NCBI GenBank assembly: GCA_965212125.1
Contig: OZ243045.1
Coordinates: forward strand, 806,001 to 870,000
From: CAYRJD01 sp965212125
Lineage (GTDB): Bacteria > Actinomycetota > Acidimicrobiia > Acidimicrobiales > Poriferisodalaceae
Length of the DNA stretch: 64,000 bases
Direction of reading: 5' to 3'
The notes under the pieces: model-generated
What the model saw: only the letters and a program-made list of their open reading frames with translations
Told to the model about the DNA's origin: nothing
Databases searched by the model: none
Made by a program: the position numbers and the translations under genes
In this document: in pieces, positions 28,190 to 36,846 of the stretch
Layout of the letters: every line of letters starts with the position of its first letter
Numbering within the stretch: position 1 is the first letter of the stretch

Positions 28190-30717
28190 TTCCCAGCAGA
28201 TGCGGGCGGGGTGTCAGACACGGGCGGGGTGTCAGACACGGGCGCCGCTGGGCTGTCGGGGGCAACGTCGTTAGAACTGTCATTAGCAGAGGTGCCAGCA
28301 AGGCCTGTCGCGGCTGCCACCACTCCCCGATCGAGAGCGCCCAACGCTTCACGGGCGCTGTTTCGGGTGTCGGACTTGTGCGCAACGATCATGATCTGGC
28401 GAACAAGATCAGCCAGGTTGCGGATTTGGCGAACAAAGTCGCCGGGCGATAGCTGCTGGCCAAGCCGCGGGCCATTGCCGAATTCGTCACCAACCAAGAT
28501 CTCCTCTAAGGAAGCCCCCGAACCCCAGGCATAAGCGCACTCAAAAAACGCAGAGCTGCCCTGGCGTGTTTGGGTTAGCCCGAAAGCTCGTTCCTGCCGG
28601 TTCACTTCATCGCCGATGCCTTCAATCGCAGTAACCACATCGCGCACGTCGCCGCTCGGAAAAATCGGCGTCGGCGGGTCGGTGCGGCTGTGATGCTCAT
28701 AAGTAATGCAGCTCACCAGCCCGGCCAGCACAGCTGGCTCTTGATTGTCAAACAGACCGGCACGCAGAGCCAACACGATCGCAAGGTCGGCCTCATGGAA
28801 TATGCGGCTCAGCTGCGTGCCGCTGTCGGTTAGCTGCCAGTCATCCACGCAGCCGAAATGCTCCAGCAGTTCCGCAACCAAATCAAAGGTGCGCGCCAGC
28901 CCGCCGTGGGCAAGAGCAATGCGGCCCTGCAACAGATCTGCCCGCGCCTCGCACAGCTCAAACTCACGCCGAGCATCTCTCACCGCCCGGGTTTCACGGT
29001 GATGCGACTTTTTCTTGCCGCCGCTTACCTGGCGCAACCGTCGGCGGGCGTGTTTGAGGTCTTCCTTGCGGACGGTCAGTTCTTCGCTCCACTCCGGCAC
29101 TCGTGAATCGGCACGGAACTGCGCAAAGGACTTGCTGAGCAGCTCAACCGCCGCGTCGCGATCTTCGCAGGTGTTAATCAGGTTTGCCGCCATGTTGAAT
29201 GTCGGCCGGAACGACGAATCGATCTCATAGTCGGCGCTCGCAACCAGTTCGGCCGTCTGCTCAAATGATTCATACGGGCTCCACAGCGTGTGCGCGTGAC
29301 CGACCTCATCGATGCCACGCCGTCCGGCTCGCCCGGTTAGCTGGGTGTATTCCCCCGGCGTCAGCGTCACAAAGCCTTCGCCTCTGAAGCGGGATAGCTG
29401 CTCGACGACAACCGAACGGGCGGGCATGTTCAAGCCCATCGCTAAGGTCTCGGTTGCGAACACCGCGGCGAGCAATCCCGCGGCGAAGCAATCCTCCACT
29501 ATTTCTTTGAACGGCGGCACCATGCCCGCGTGATGGGCAGCAACGCCGCTTTGCAGGTCCTCCAGCCAGCGGTGGTAATGAAGCGAACGCAGATCGGCTG
29601 CGCTTATGTCGGCTACGTGCTCGTCGGCAATTTCAACTATTCGCCGCTGCGATACGGGGTCGATCAGGTGCAGGTTCTTATCGACGCATTCACGCACGGC
29701 GTCGTCGCACCCTTGACGGGAGAACACAAACACGATCGCAGGCAAACGACTCTGCTCTGCCAGATGCGAAAGGATCTCAAGGCGATGCGGACGGGCAGGC
29801 TGTACGCGCTCGTTAGCACCGTTGGGTGCGCCACCGTTCGAACGATTGTTTGGGCGGCTGTTTGAGCGATTGCCCGGGCGGCCACCTGGACGGCCACCTG
29901 GACGGCCACCTGCGCGACCACCCGAGCGATGGCGCGATCTCTGGGCGTGCTGTAAAAACCTCTGGACATCGCTGTTGGGGTGAGTGCCGCGCAAGGTTGG
30001 GAAGTCGCGGATCTGGCGGCTGCCCTTGTCAAACACAAGAAAATGTTCGTGCAGCTCAACCGGTCGTTCGGTTTCGACGACCACCTCGCAGATGTCCTCA
30101 CGCACGCTGCTGATCCAGTCGCCCAACTCTGCTGCGTTCGTAACGGTCGCCGAAAGACACACGAGACGCACATGCGGTGGCAGTCCGATGATCACTTCCT
30201 CCCAGACCGGGCCGCGATATGGATCTTGCAGGTAGTGCACCTCGTCAAGCACCACGACCCCTAGCTGCGCCAAAGTGGGAGCGCCCGAATAGATCATGTT
30301 CCGCAGAACTTCGGTAGTCATTACCAGGGCCGGGGCGTCGGGTTCGATGACGTTGTCGCCGGTGAGCAGGCCGACCCGGTGCTCTTGTGTGGCTCGCAGA
30401 TCGCGCAGCTTCTGGTTGGAGAGCGCCTTGATTGGTGACGTGTAGGCGACCCGGTAACCGGCGGCCAGACCTAGGGCAGTTGCGTATTCCGCAACGAGTG
30501 TTTTGCCCGATGAGGTTGGCGCCGCGACCAACACGGAGTTACCGCGGTCGATGGCGTCAAAGGCTTTTAGCTGGAAAGCGTCGGGAGTGACCCCGCGCTT
30601 GGCGAGCAGATCGGCCCGCAGGTCGTCAGCGCGCTCTGCGGTTGTGGCCGCGCGCTTCGCTCTATCGTCTGCGCGGTCTGCGCTAGTCGCCGCCGTGAAA
30701 CTTGAATCGCTGCGCAT
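28186..30717 (-). CDS. helY: Ski2/Mtr4-like DEVH-box helicase HelY
   Basis: An 843-residue superfamily 2 RNA helicase of the Ski2/Mtr4 group. Walker A APTSSGKT is at residues 66-73, DEVH at 158-161 and SAT at 189-191. The second RecA lobe carries the helicase C motifs (FATETLAMGLNMPARSVV, QLTGRAGRRGID), followed by a winged-helix and C-terminal helical bundle. A Gly/Arg/Asn-rich repeat insertion (GGRPGGRPGGRPGNRSN-type) at about 259-305 lies between the RecA lobes. In Mycobacterium, helY is next to tatC-tatA and near pafA, the same order as here. RNA unwinding or turnover is the expected role. Confidence 0.92.
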   Translation of the reverse strand: MRSDSSFTAATSADRADDRAKRAATTAERADDLRADLLAKRGVTPDAFQLKAFDAIDRGNSVLVAAPTSSGKTLVAEYATALGLAAGYRVAYTSPIKALSNQKLRDLRATQEHRVGLLTGDNVIEPDAPALVMTTEVLRNMIYSGAPTLAQLGVVVLDEVHYLQDPYRGPVWEEVIIGLPPHVRLVCLSATVTNAAELGDWISSVREDICEVVVETERPVELHEHFLVFDKGSRQIRDFPTLRGTHPNSDVQRFLQHAQRSRHRSGGRAGGRPGGRPGGRPGNRSNSRPNNRSNGGAPNGANERVQPARPHRLEILSHLAEQSRLPAIVFVFSRQGCDDAVRECVDKNLHLIDPVSQRRIVEIADEHVADISAADLRSLHYHRWLEDLQSGVAAHHAGMVPPFKEIVEDCFAAGLLAAVFATETLAMGLNMPARSVVVEQLSRFRGEGFVTLTPGEYTQLTGRAGRRGIDEVGHAHTLWSPYESFEQTAELVASADYEIDSSFRPTFNMAANLINTCEDRDAAVELLSKSFAQFRADSRVPEWSEELTVRKEDLKHARRRLRQVSGGKKKSHHRETRAVRDARREFELCEARADLLQGRIALAHGGLARTFDLVAELLEHFGCVDDWQLTDSGTQLSRIFHEADLAIVLALRAGLFDNQEPAVLAGLVSCITYEHHSRTDPPTPIFPSGDVRDVVTAIEGIGDEVNRQERAFGLTQTRQGSSAFFECAYAWGSGASLEEILVGDEFGNGPRLGQQLSPGDFVRQIRNLADLVRQIMIVAHKSDTRNSAREALGALDRGVVAAATGLAGTSANDSSNDVAPDSPAAPVSDTPPVSDTPPASAGK

Positions 30718-30764
30718 GTCTCTATTGCCTCATGTTCTCTTGCCGCGTGCCCTATTGCCGTGCC

Positions 30765-31532
30765 CTATTGCGTGGCGCGGCCGCGCGTCAGGAAATGGCC
30801 GATCACAATTGAAAGCTCATAAAAGACATACATCGGCACGGCCAGGGTCAGCAGAGTTATGGGGTCGCCGGAAGGGGTAATGATCGCAGCGACCGCCACG
30901 ATGGCAACGATCGCGTAGCGCCTGGCGCGGTGTAGCTGGCGGGGCTGGAGCACGCCGGCAAGCTGAGCGAATATCAAAACCACCGGAAACTCAAAGCCAA
31001 TACCGAACGCCAGCATCATGAAAGTAACCAGACCCAGGTACGCACCAGGCGTGAGTAAGGGGTCTACGTCGCTGCCGGCTACGTCGATAAGAAACTGCAG
31101 CGCACGCTCAAGCGCCAGGTAAGCAATGAACGCTCCGGTCGCAAAAAGCAAAGTAGCCGACGCAATGAACGGCAACGCCCAACGCTTTTCACGGGTGTTC
31201 AGCGCTGGCGTGATAAAGCGCCATAGGTGCCACGCAAGTACCGGGGTGGCTAGTGCGACGCCCAGATACAGCGCCACTTTTAAGCGGGTGCGAAACCCGT
31301 CAAGCGGCTCGGTAATCACCAGCGTGCACGGGCGCTCAACTTCCAAAGTGCCTAGCACCTCACAGTAAGGCGGCAGGAAAAACTCAGTCAGCAGCCAGTC
31401 GTAAACGATGAAGGCTGCGATGGCGCCAGCCGCTATCGCTAGCAGAGCCCAGATCAAGCGGTAGCGCAGCTCGCCCACGTGATCCCAGAAGCTCATCGTT
31501 GTTGGTCGTGGCCTGCGCCTTAGCAACCTCAC
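30765..31532 (-). CDS. tatC: Twin-arginine translocase subunit TatC
   Basis: Core membrane subunit of the Tat pathway, which exports folded proteins; 255 residues with six membrane helices. Conserved N-terminal SFWDHVGELRYRLIW and the FRTRLKVALYLG loop region fit TatC. The GTG start at 31532 overlaps the TatA stop (GTGA, 31529-31532), which settles the start over the in-frame ATG 12 codons later. It binds twin-arginine signal peptides together with the TatB-like partner upstream. Confidence 0.95.
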   Translation of the reverse strand: MRLLRRRPRPTTMSFWDHVGELRYRLIWALLAIAAGAIAAFIVYDWLLTEFFLPPYCEVLGTLEVERPCTLVITEPLDGFRTRLKVALYLGVALATPVLAWHLWRFITPALNTREKRWALPFIASATLLFATGAFIAYLALERALQFLIDVAGSDVDPLLTPGAYLGLVTFMMLAFGIGFEFPVVLIFAQLAGVLQPRQLHRARRYAIVAIVAVAAIITPSGDPITLLTLAVPMYVFYELSIVIGHFLTRGRATQ

Positions 31533-31831
31533 TTCGTTGGCTCAGGGGCGGCGTCTGGTTTTGCGGCGCCGGGCTTAGGCGGGTTGGTCTGCCCGGGCGA
31601 GTCGGACTGCTCAGGCGAGTCAGCTGGGTCGGTCTGCTTGGGAGGATCGGCTTGCTCAACCACGGGCGGAGAGATCGCCGCATCAAACTCCTGGCGCACA
31701 TCGGTTGTCCAGTGCCGCAGGCGACTGAAAATTTGGCCCGCCCGCCGCATCACGATTGGCAAGCGCTTTGGTCCGAGCACCAACAACGCCACCAGTGCGA
31801 CCAGCAACACCTCGTTGGGTGTCAGATTCAC
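31529..31831 (-). CDS. tatA: Sec-independent translocase subunit TatA/TatB
   Basis: A 100-residue Tat subunit: one N-terminal membrane helix (VLLVALVALLVLGPKRLP with the family's Gly-Pro hinge), an amphipathic helix (RRAGQIFSRLRHWTTDVRQE), and a Pro/Asp/Gln-rich tail of about 50 residues. The LGPKRLP hinge is closer to TatB than TatA. The GTG start at 31831 lies 7 nt after TACCCT on the minus strand. The tail is encoded by short repeats (PEQSDSPGQT-like), a common style in this genome. Confidence 0.9.
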   Translation of the reverse strand: MNLTPNEVLLVALVALLVLGPKRLPIVMRRAGQIFSRLRHWTTDVRQEFDAAISPPVVEQADPPKQTDPADSPEQSDSPGQTNPPKPGAAKPDAAPEPTK

Positions 31832-31844
31832 AATGTTGAGGGTA
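31832..31844 (-). promoter_or_regulatory. Leaderless -10 box of tatA-tatC
   Basis: TACCCT on the minus strand (31839-31844) followed by 7 nt and GTG at 31831; likely the promoter for tatA, tatC. Confidence 0.55.
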
Positions 31845-31886
31845 CGCCTTCAAAGCTCCAACCCTGACGCCGCAAAGTTAGGCACA

Positions 31887-32609
31887 ATGCTTGACGTGGA
31901 CCGCCCCGCGTCGCAGCGTTACAACCCCGTTTTGTTTGCCCATCGAGGCGGCAAGGCGCACGCGCCCGAAAACACCCTCCAGGCCTTCACACTGGCGCTG
32001 GAAGAAGGCGCAAGCGGACTTGAAACCGACATCTGGCTGAGCGGCGACGGACAGCCAATGCTGGATCACGACGGAGTTGTTTGGTCTGGCGTGAAGCGCC
32101 GCCGCTACGCATCTTTGCGACGTGAGCAGATCGGCACTGAAGTGCCCACCTTGAGCGACCTCTATCAAAGCTGCGGCACCGACTTTGAGCTTTCGGTTGA
32201 TCTGAAAGATCTGAGTGCGGTTGATCCGGTGATTGAGTGCGCTCGCAGCTTCGGTGCGGAACAACGCTTGTGGCTGTGTCATCCGGATTGGAATGTTTTA
32301 GCGGGACTGCGTGAGCGCACGGCAGCGCATCTGATCAACTCCACTCGCATTCGACGCATAAAAGAAGGCCCTGAGCGGCGGGCTGCGGCGCTGGCCGAAG
32401 CGGGGGTTGATGGCATTAATTTCCCGCACAAGGAATGGACGGGTGGTCTAACGGTTTTGTTTCATCGTTTTGAGCGGCTCTGCGTTGCTTGGGATGTGCA
32501 GTACGAACGCATCGCCAAGGCGCTGACCGCAATGCGCATTGACGCAATGCATGGCGACCACGTTGATCGCCTTATCGCTGGTGCGAAGGCGGCTGCCGGG
32601 CTGAGCTGA
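31887..32609 (+). CDS. Glycerophosphodiester phosphodiesterase
   Basis: Hydrolyses glycerophosphodiesters to glycerol-3-phosphate and an alcohol. About 240 residues in a TIM-barrel. Catalytic blocks at the N-terminus are FAHRGGKAHAPENTLQAF (HRG plus APENT), GASGLETDIWLSGDG (E-x-D metal ligands) and LDHDGV (second catalytic His). Later strands hold ELSVDLKD and LCHPDW. No signal peptide, so it acts in the cytoplasm. An in-frame GTG three codons after the ATG is an alternative start. It is divergent from tatA and converges with lepB. In mycobacteria pafB and pafC lie between tatA and pafA; here this gene and lepB do. Confidence 0.88.
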   Translation: MLDVDRPASQRYNPVLFAHRGGKAHAPENTLQAFTLALEEGASGLETDIWLSGDGQPMLDHDGVVWSGVKRRRYASLRREQIGTEVPTLSDLYQSCGTDFELSVDLKDLSAVDPVIECARSFGAEQRLWLCHPDWNVLAGLRERTAAHLINSTRIRRIKEGPERRAAALAEAGVDGINFPHKEWTGGLTVLFHRFERLCVAWDVQYERIAKALTAMRIDAMHGDHVDRLIAGAKAAAGLS

Positions 32610-32630
32610 GTGGCGGCCGGGCTAAGTTAG

Positions 32631-33452
32631 CTAAGGCCTGCCGATCGAACCTGGCGGCCAGTAGATAAGAAACGCTCGCCCTATGACGTTGTCGGTCGGC
32701 ACCGGCCCGAACTGGCGACTATCGCGACTGTTGCTCCGATTGTCGCCCATGACAAACACGTGATCATCAGGCACAAGGACACGAAGAAAAGGTCTCGTCC
32801 AAACTGAGGGGTCCAGGTATTCCTCAACGATTGGCGAGCCGTTAATGAAGAGACCTCCGCCGATGCCTTGAACGGTTTGACCGCCTACCGCTACCACACG
32901 CTTGATTAGTTCGATGTCGGCGATGTCGTCGGTGCCGCTGGTCGCGCTAGCTGCTGGCGGTAGGAACACCACCAGATCGCCGACGCTTGGGCCCGCCCGG
33001 AAATAAGACAGCTTGTTGACCAGCACGCGGTCACCCGACTCCAGAGCGGGGTCCATTGAATTTGTCGGGATGTAGAACGCACCAAAAACAAACGCCCGAA
33101 TGAGTAGGGCTAACGCAAGGGCGACACCTAAAACAATGGTCCACTCAATGAAGTGGCGCCCCCGGCTGCGCTTTGGTTTGCGCTTCTTCGCTCCGGGTTG
33201 TGGCGTGTCAGTCGGTGGCGTGTCAGTCGGTGGCGTGTCGGGTTGTGATGCGCTGGGTTGTGGCGTGTCGGGTTGCGGAAGGGTGGTTGTTGCTGACTCT
33301 GGTTCAACGACGAAGACGCTTTGCTGGGCAGGCTGCACCGGCTGCGGAGCCGCCGGAACCGGTTGCAGGGTTGGCGGCGCTGGTTGTCGAGCAGGTGTCA
33401 CTGGCACTGGCACGTGCAAGGGCTGACCTTCGGGCGCGTTTGGATCAACCAC
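32631..33452 (-). CDS. lepB: Signal peptidase I
   Basis: Membrane serine protease that removes Sec and Tat signal peptides. 273 residues: residues 1-100 are a cytoplasmic Pro/Gln/Thr-rich tail with DTPPTDTPPTDTPQP-type repeats, one membrane helix spans about 104-124, and the catalytic domain follows. Catalytic Ser132 is in YIPTNSMDPAL and Lys184 in ELIKRVVAVGG; the GDNRSNSRDSRQFG box is intact. The repeat-built N-terminal tail is unusually long for the family. It sits directly downstream of pafA. Confidence 0.94.
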   Translation of the reverse strand: MVDPNAPEGQPLHVPVPVTPARQPAPPTLQPVPAAPQPVQPAQQSVFVVEPESATTTLPQPDTPQPSASQPDTPPTDTPPTDTPQPGAKKRKPKRSRGRHFIEWTIVLGVALALALLIRAFVFGAFYIPTNSMDPALESGDRVLVNKLSYFRAGPSVGDLVVFLPPAASATSGTDDIADIELIKRVVAVGGQTVQGIGGGLFINGSPIVEEYLDPSVWTRPFLRVLVPDDHVFVMGDNRSNSRDSRQFGPVPTDNVIGRAFLIYWPPGSIGRP

Positions 33453-33468
33453 GGCTAGCAGTCTGCGA

Positions 33469-34827
33469 TCACAACGATGCGATCAGACGGTCAACACGGG
33501 CGTCGTGTGATTTGAAAGGGTCCTTACACAGCACCGGCCGCTGCGACTGGTCGTTTAGTTTGAGATGCACCCAGTCAACCGTGTAGTCGCGACGGCGTTC
33601 CTTCGCGGCTTTCACAAACGCGCCCCGCAGCCTGGCTCGTGTGGTCTGCGGCGGATTATTAATTGCATGCTTCACATCTTTTTCTAGCAGCAGCTTCTCC
33701 ACTTGACCGTGCTTTTGTAGCAACGAGAAGACGCCCTTCGTGCTGTGCACGTGGTGGTACTGCAGATCAAGCTGCGCAATCTCCGGATCGTTTAGCGAGA
33801 AGCCGTGCTTAGAACGGTACTGCTCAATGAGGCGATGCTTGATGACCCAGTCAACCTCGCGGTCCAGGCTTAGCGGGTCATCAGCAATGGCGGTCAGGCA
33901 GTGCTCCCACATCTTCAAAGCCTGCGACTCTTGCTCGGACATGTCGTTGTTTTCGGCGTACTTCAACGCACGCTCCAGGTACTCCGACTGCACGTCTAAA
34001 GCCCTGACCTCACGCCCGTTGGACAGCCGCACTTTTTGACGACAGGTCAGATCGTGGCTGATATCGCGAATCGCAATGCGAGGGTTTTCTAGCGCCATGT
34101 CGCGCATATTGACGGCCGGGTCTTCCAGCATTCGCAGCATCAGCATGGCCGTGCTGACTTTGAGAAACGCCGTGTAGTCACTCATGTTGGAGTCGCCCAC
34201 GATCACGTGAAGCCGTCGGAACTGATCGGCGTCGGCGTGGGGTTCGTCGCGGGTGTTGATGATCGGGCGGCCGCGGGTTGTGGCGCTTGAGACGACATCC
34301 CAGATGTGTTCGGCTCGCTGCGACACGCAGTAGCGCGCGCCGCTGCCGGTGTTCAGCACCTTGCCAGCGCCCGCATAGATCTGACGGGTTACCAGAAACG
34401 GGATGAGCACTTCGGCGTACCCGGAGAAATCGTCTTCACGGGTAGTCAGGTAGTTTTCGTGGCAGCCGTAACTGTGGCCGGCGGAATCGGTGTTGTTCTT
34501 AAACATATAAATAGTTCCGCTGACGCCTTCGTCGGCCAGGTGTTTCTCGGCGGTTTTTACAAGCCTCTCCAGGATTCTCTCGCCAGCTCGGTCGTGGCAC
34601 ACCACGTCGTAGGCGGAGTCGCACTCGGGGGTGGCGTATTCCGGATGCGAACCGACATCAAGGTAGAGGCGCGCACCGTTGACCAGAAAGACATTGCTGG
34701 ATCGCCCCCACGAAACGACTCGGCGGAAAAGGTAGCGAGCGACTTCGTCTGGGCTTAGCCGTCGTTGGCCGCGCTGGGTGCAGGTAACGCCGTACTCATT
34801 TTCAAGACCAACTATGCGTCGCTGCAT
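33469..34827 (-). CDS. pafA: Pup--protein ligase PafA
   Basis: Ligates deamidated Pup to lysines of target proteins, tagging them for the proteasome. 452 residues with the Pup-ligase fold: RRIVGLENEYGV at the N-terminus (metal/ATP Glu), GSHPEYATPECDS, a central KNNTDSAGHSYGCHENYL block, NTRDEPHAD, and a C-terminal small domain. It is 19 nt downstream of prcA, consistent with one transcript. In mycobacteria pafB and pafC follow pafA; they are not present here. Confidence 0.97.
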   Translation of the reverse strand: MQRRIVGLENEYGVTCTQRGQRRLSPDEVARYLFRRVVSWGRSSNVFLVNGARLYLDVGSHPEYATPECDSAYDVVCHDRAGERILERLVKTAEKHLADEGVSGTIYMFKNNTDSAGHSYGCHENYLTTREDDFSGYAEVLIPFLVTRQIYAGAGKVLNTGSGARYCVSQRAEHIWDVVSSATTRGRPIINTRDEPHADADQFRRLHVIVGDSNMSDYTAFLKVSTAMLMLRMLEDPAVNMRDMALENPRIAIRDISHDLTCRQKVRLSNGREVRALDVQSEYLERALKYAENNDMSEQESQALKMWEHCLTAIADDPLSLDREVDWVIKHRLIEQYRSKHGFSLNDPEIAQLDLQYHHVHSTKGVFSLLQKHGQVEKLLLEKDVKHAINNPPQTTRARLRGAFVKAAKERRRDYTVDWVHLKLNDQSQRPVLCKDPFKSHDARVDRLIASL

Positions 34828-34846
34828 GCGCTAAGCCGTGGGCTAG

Positions 34847-35692
34847 TTAGGCCGAATCGGTATCGGTTGAGTCGGTGCCGGTTGAGTCAGTGCCGGTTGA
34901 ATCATCGCGGTCGGCGGCGGGATCGGTGCTGGCTTCACTGTCGGCTGCGGAGCTGGCTGCGGCACCAGCTTCAGTGCGGGTCTGCTTTTCTGGCACGCCG
35001 GATGCTTGCGCAGTTTCAGCATCGGTTAGACGCCTAAAGCATCGCCGGGCAAAAACATTGTCCTGCTCGGTTGCCTCCAACACCGCTACCTCAAGCTCGG
35101 CGGCAGACAGCTCATCCTCCGGCCCGGACAGCGACTGCACCGCAAGCGTTATTGCCGCGTCGCGACTCATTGCGTCGCTGTAGCCCTGCTCGACTTGCTC
35201 ATAGACGTTTTCGGCTTCGCCGCCTATGCAGCTGAATCGATGTTGGTCGGTGACTGTTCCGTCGTATTGGATGCGGTACAGCGCGTTTTCGTCCGCGTCA
35301 TTTGGCGCAAGCTCGGCCACCACTATTTCAACTTCCATCGGCTTCATTTCGTGCGTGAAGGTGTGCCCCAACATTTGCGCGTATTGATTAGCCAGGCTGC
35401 GTGCCTCAACATCTTCGCGTGAATACTGGTAGCCGGTTAGCTCCGCTAGCCGCAGGCCTGCGATCCGCAGAGTGTCAAACTCGCTGTAACGCCCCACGCC
35501 GCCAAATGCAATGCGATCGTAAATCTCTGAAACCTTGCGCAAGGTTGCGCTGGCGTTTTCGGCGACTAACGCTATTCCGCGGTCGTATTCCAATACCACA
35601 AGCGACCGGCCGCGGGCGATGCCCTTGCGCGCATAATCGGCGCGATCCGACATCAGCTGCTCGGGGCTTACGTACATCCCCGGCATGCTCAT
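34847..35692 (-). CDS. prcA: Proteasome subunit alpha
   Basis: Outer-ring subunit of the 20S proteasome. 281 residues with the typical N-terminal gating segment (MSMPGMYVSPEQLMSDRADY then ARKGIARGRSLV), the alpha-subunit fold and no catalytic Thr. The C-terminus carries a tandem Asp/Ser/Thr/Gly repeat (STGTDSTGTDSTDTDSA) encoded by repeated DNA at 34855-34920. The ATG overlaps the prcB stop (ATGA, 35689-35692). Confidence 0.96.
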   Translation of the reverse strand: MSMPGMYVSPEQLMSDRADYARKGIARGRSLVVLEYDRGIALVAENASATLRKVSEIYDRIAFGGVGRYSEFDTLRIAGLRLAELTGYQYSREDVEARSLANQYAQMLGHTFTHEMKPMEVEIVVAELAPNDADENALYRIQYDGTVTDQHRFSCIGGEAENVYEQVEQGYSDAMSRDAAITLAVQSLSGPEDELSAAELEVAVLEATEQDNVFARRCFRRLTDAETAQASGVPEKQTRTEAGAAASSAADSEASTDPAADRDDSTGTDSTGTDSTDTDSA

Positions 35693-36567
35693 GTTGAGCT
35701 CCCTTGGCCGGCGCTCCCTTGGCCGGCGCTGGCTTGGCCGGTGGTTGCGGCGAACACCTCGCCCGATTCGGTTTCGCTAAGCATCCGAAACCCGGCGTCA
35801 TCAATAACGCACATGGTCGGAAACAAGCCGCGCTCAAAGTTCGGACCAGCCGTGGCGCTATCAAACTGCGCGGCCTGAGTAAGAGCCTGAGCGGCTACGT
35901 CAAGCGCGGCGGCGGCAGGCATCGTGCGGTCGGCTTGGATGTTGAGCACCGTGCCAGCGTGCATGCTGCCGGAGCCGCTGATGGCGTAGCCGTAGTCCTT
36001 TTTCTCATAGCGGCCGCCGGTCACGTCGTATTCAAAAAGACCGACCTCGGAGGTGGCTGGCTCATAGCCCGCAAACAGCGGAACGACCGCCAGCCCTTGC
36101 ATTGCTTGGGGCAGGTTCTGCTGCACCATCGTTGCTAGCTGGTTCGCTTTGCCTTCCAGGCTCAGCGGGCGGTCTTGCAGCTTTTGGTAATACTCCAACT
36201 GCAGCTGAAAAAGCTTCACCATTTGGAATGCGGGACCGGCCGCGCCGGCGATCGCAACCGCGGAATGCCTGTCGGCGGGAAAAACCTTGCTGGTGTCACG
36301 CTGGCGTATGAGGTTGCCCGCTGTCATGCGCCGATCGCCAGCCACAACGACACCTTCGGCGAACTCAATGGCCAAAACCGTCGTGTTGCGTACCGTCGTG
36401 CTGGGCAGGTCGCCACGGGCGCTTTGCTCCATCACCTGCGCGACACGCGCCGCATCTACCTGAATCGGTAGATCGTGCGGGAATGGGTCGTTACCGGTAC
36501 GACGCAGCAGCTCGATAAAACTTGCTCCCGGATCGTCGCCGGGAGCGAAGTGCGGCATTGCCGTCAC
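35689..36567 (-). CDS. prcB: Proteasome subunit beta
   Basis: Catalytic inner-ring subunit. 292 residues; cleavage before Thr62 (NTTVLAIEF, preceded by a 61-residue propeptide) would expose the active Thr, followed by EGVVVAGDRRMTAGNLI and the SGSG block. The C-terminus ends in a GQASAGQGSAGQGSS repeat absent from mycobacterial PrcB. The GTG start at 36567 overlaps the pup stop (GTGA, 36564-36567); an ATG 3 codons later is a minor alternative. It assembles with PrcA. Confidence 0.96.
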   Translation of the reverse strand: MTAMPHFAPGDDPGASFIELLRRTGNDPFPHDLPIQVDAARVAQVMEQSARGDLPSTTVRNTTVLAIEFAEGVVVAGDRRMTAGNLIRQRDTSKVFPADRHSAVAIAGAAGPAFQMVKLFQLQLEYYQKLQDRPLSLEGKANQLATMVQQNLPQAMQGLAVVPLFAGYEPATSEVGLFEYDVTGGRYEKKDYGYAISGSGSMHAGTVLNIQADRTMPAAAALDVAAQALTQAAQFDSATAGPNFERGLFPTMCVIDDAGFRMLSETESGEVFAATTGQASAGQGSAGQGSST

Positions 36568-36824
36568 TGGCCGCCCTTTTGCACGTAGTTCTTAACGAAC
36601 TCTTCGGCGTTGCTTTCAAGCACCTCGTCAATCTCGTCAAGAATTTCGTCTAGCTCAGCCGATACGTCTTCAACGCCTTGCGTGGGGGTGCTCTGCGTGT
36701 CTGATTTTGCAGGTGCTGGCGCAGCCTTGGCTTCCGCCGCTGGCGGCGCTGGTGTAGGCGACTCTTCCTTGTCTTTTTTGCCCGCGCGGGCAGAAGGGCG
36801 TTGCTTTTTTTCTCGCTCAGCCAT
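36564..36824 (-). CDS. pup: Prokaryotic ubiquitin-like protein Pup
   Basis: The small protein tag of the actinobacterial proteasome. 86 residues, ending in VKNYVQKGGQ; the C-terminal Gln must be deamidated by Dop before ligation. The helical Mpa-binding region VEDVSAELDEILDEIDEVLE is at about 51-70. Mycobacterial Pup is 64 residues; the extra length here is an Ala/Pro-rich linker at about 22-50. GAGGAG lies 8 nt before the ATG, a strong Shine-Dalgarno. Confidence 0.97.
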   Translation of the reverse strand: MAEREKKQRPSARAGKKDKEESPTPAPPAAEAKAAPAPAKSDTQSTPTQGVEDVSAELDEILDEIDEVLESNAEEFVKNYVQKGGQ

Positions 36825-36846
36825 TGCGCTATCTCCTCAGCTCTCG

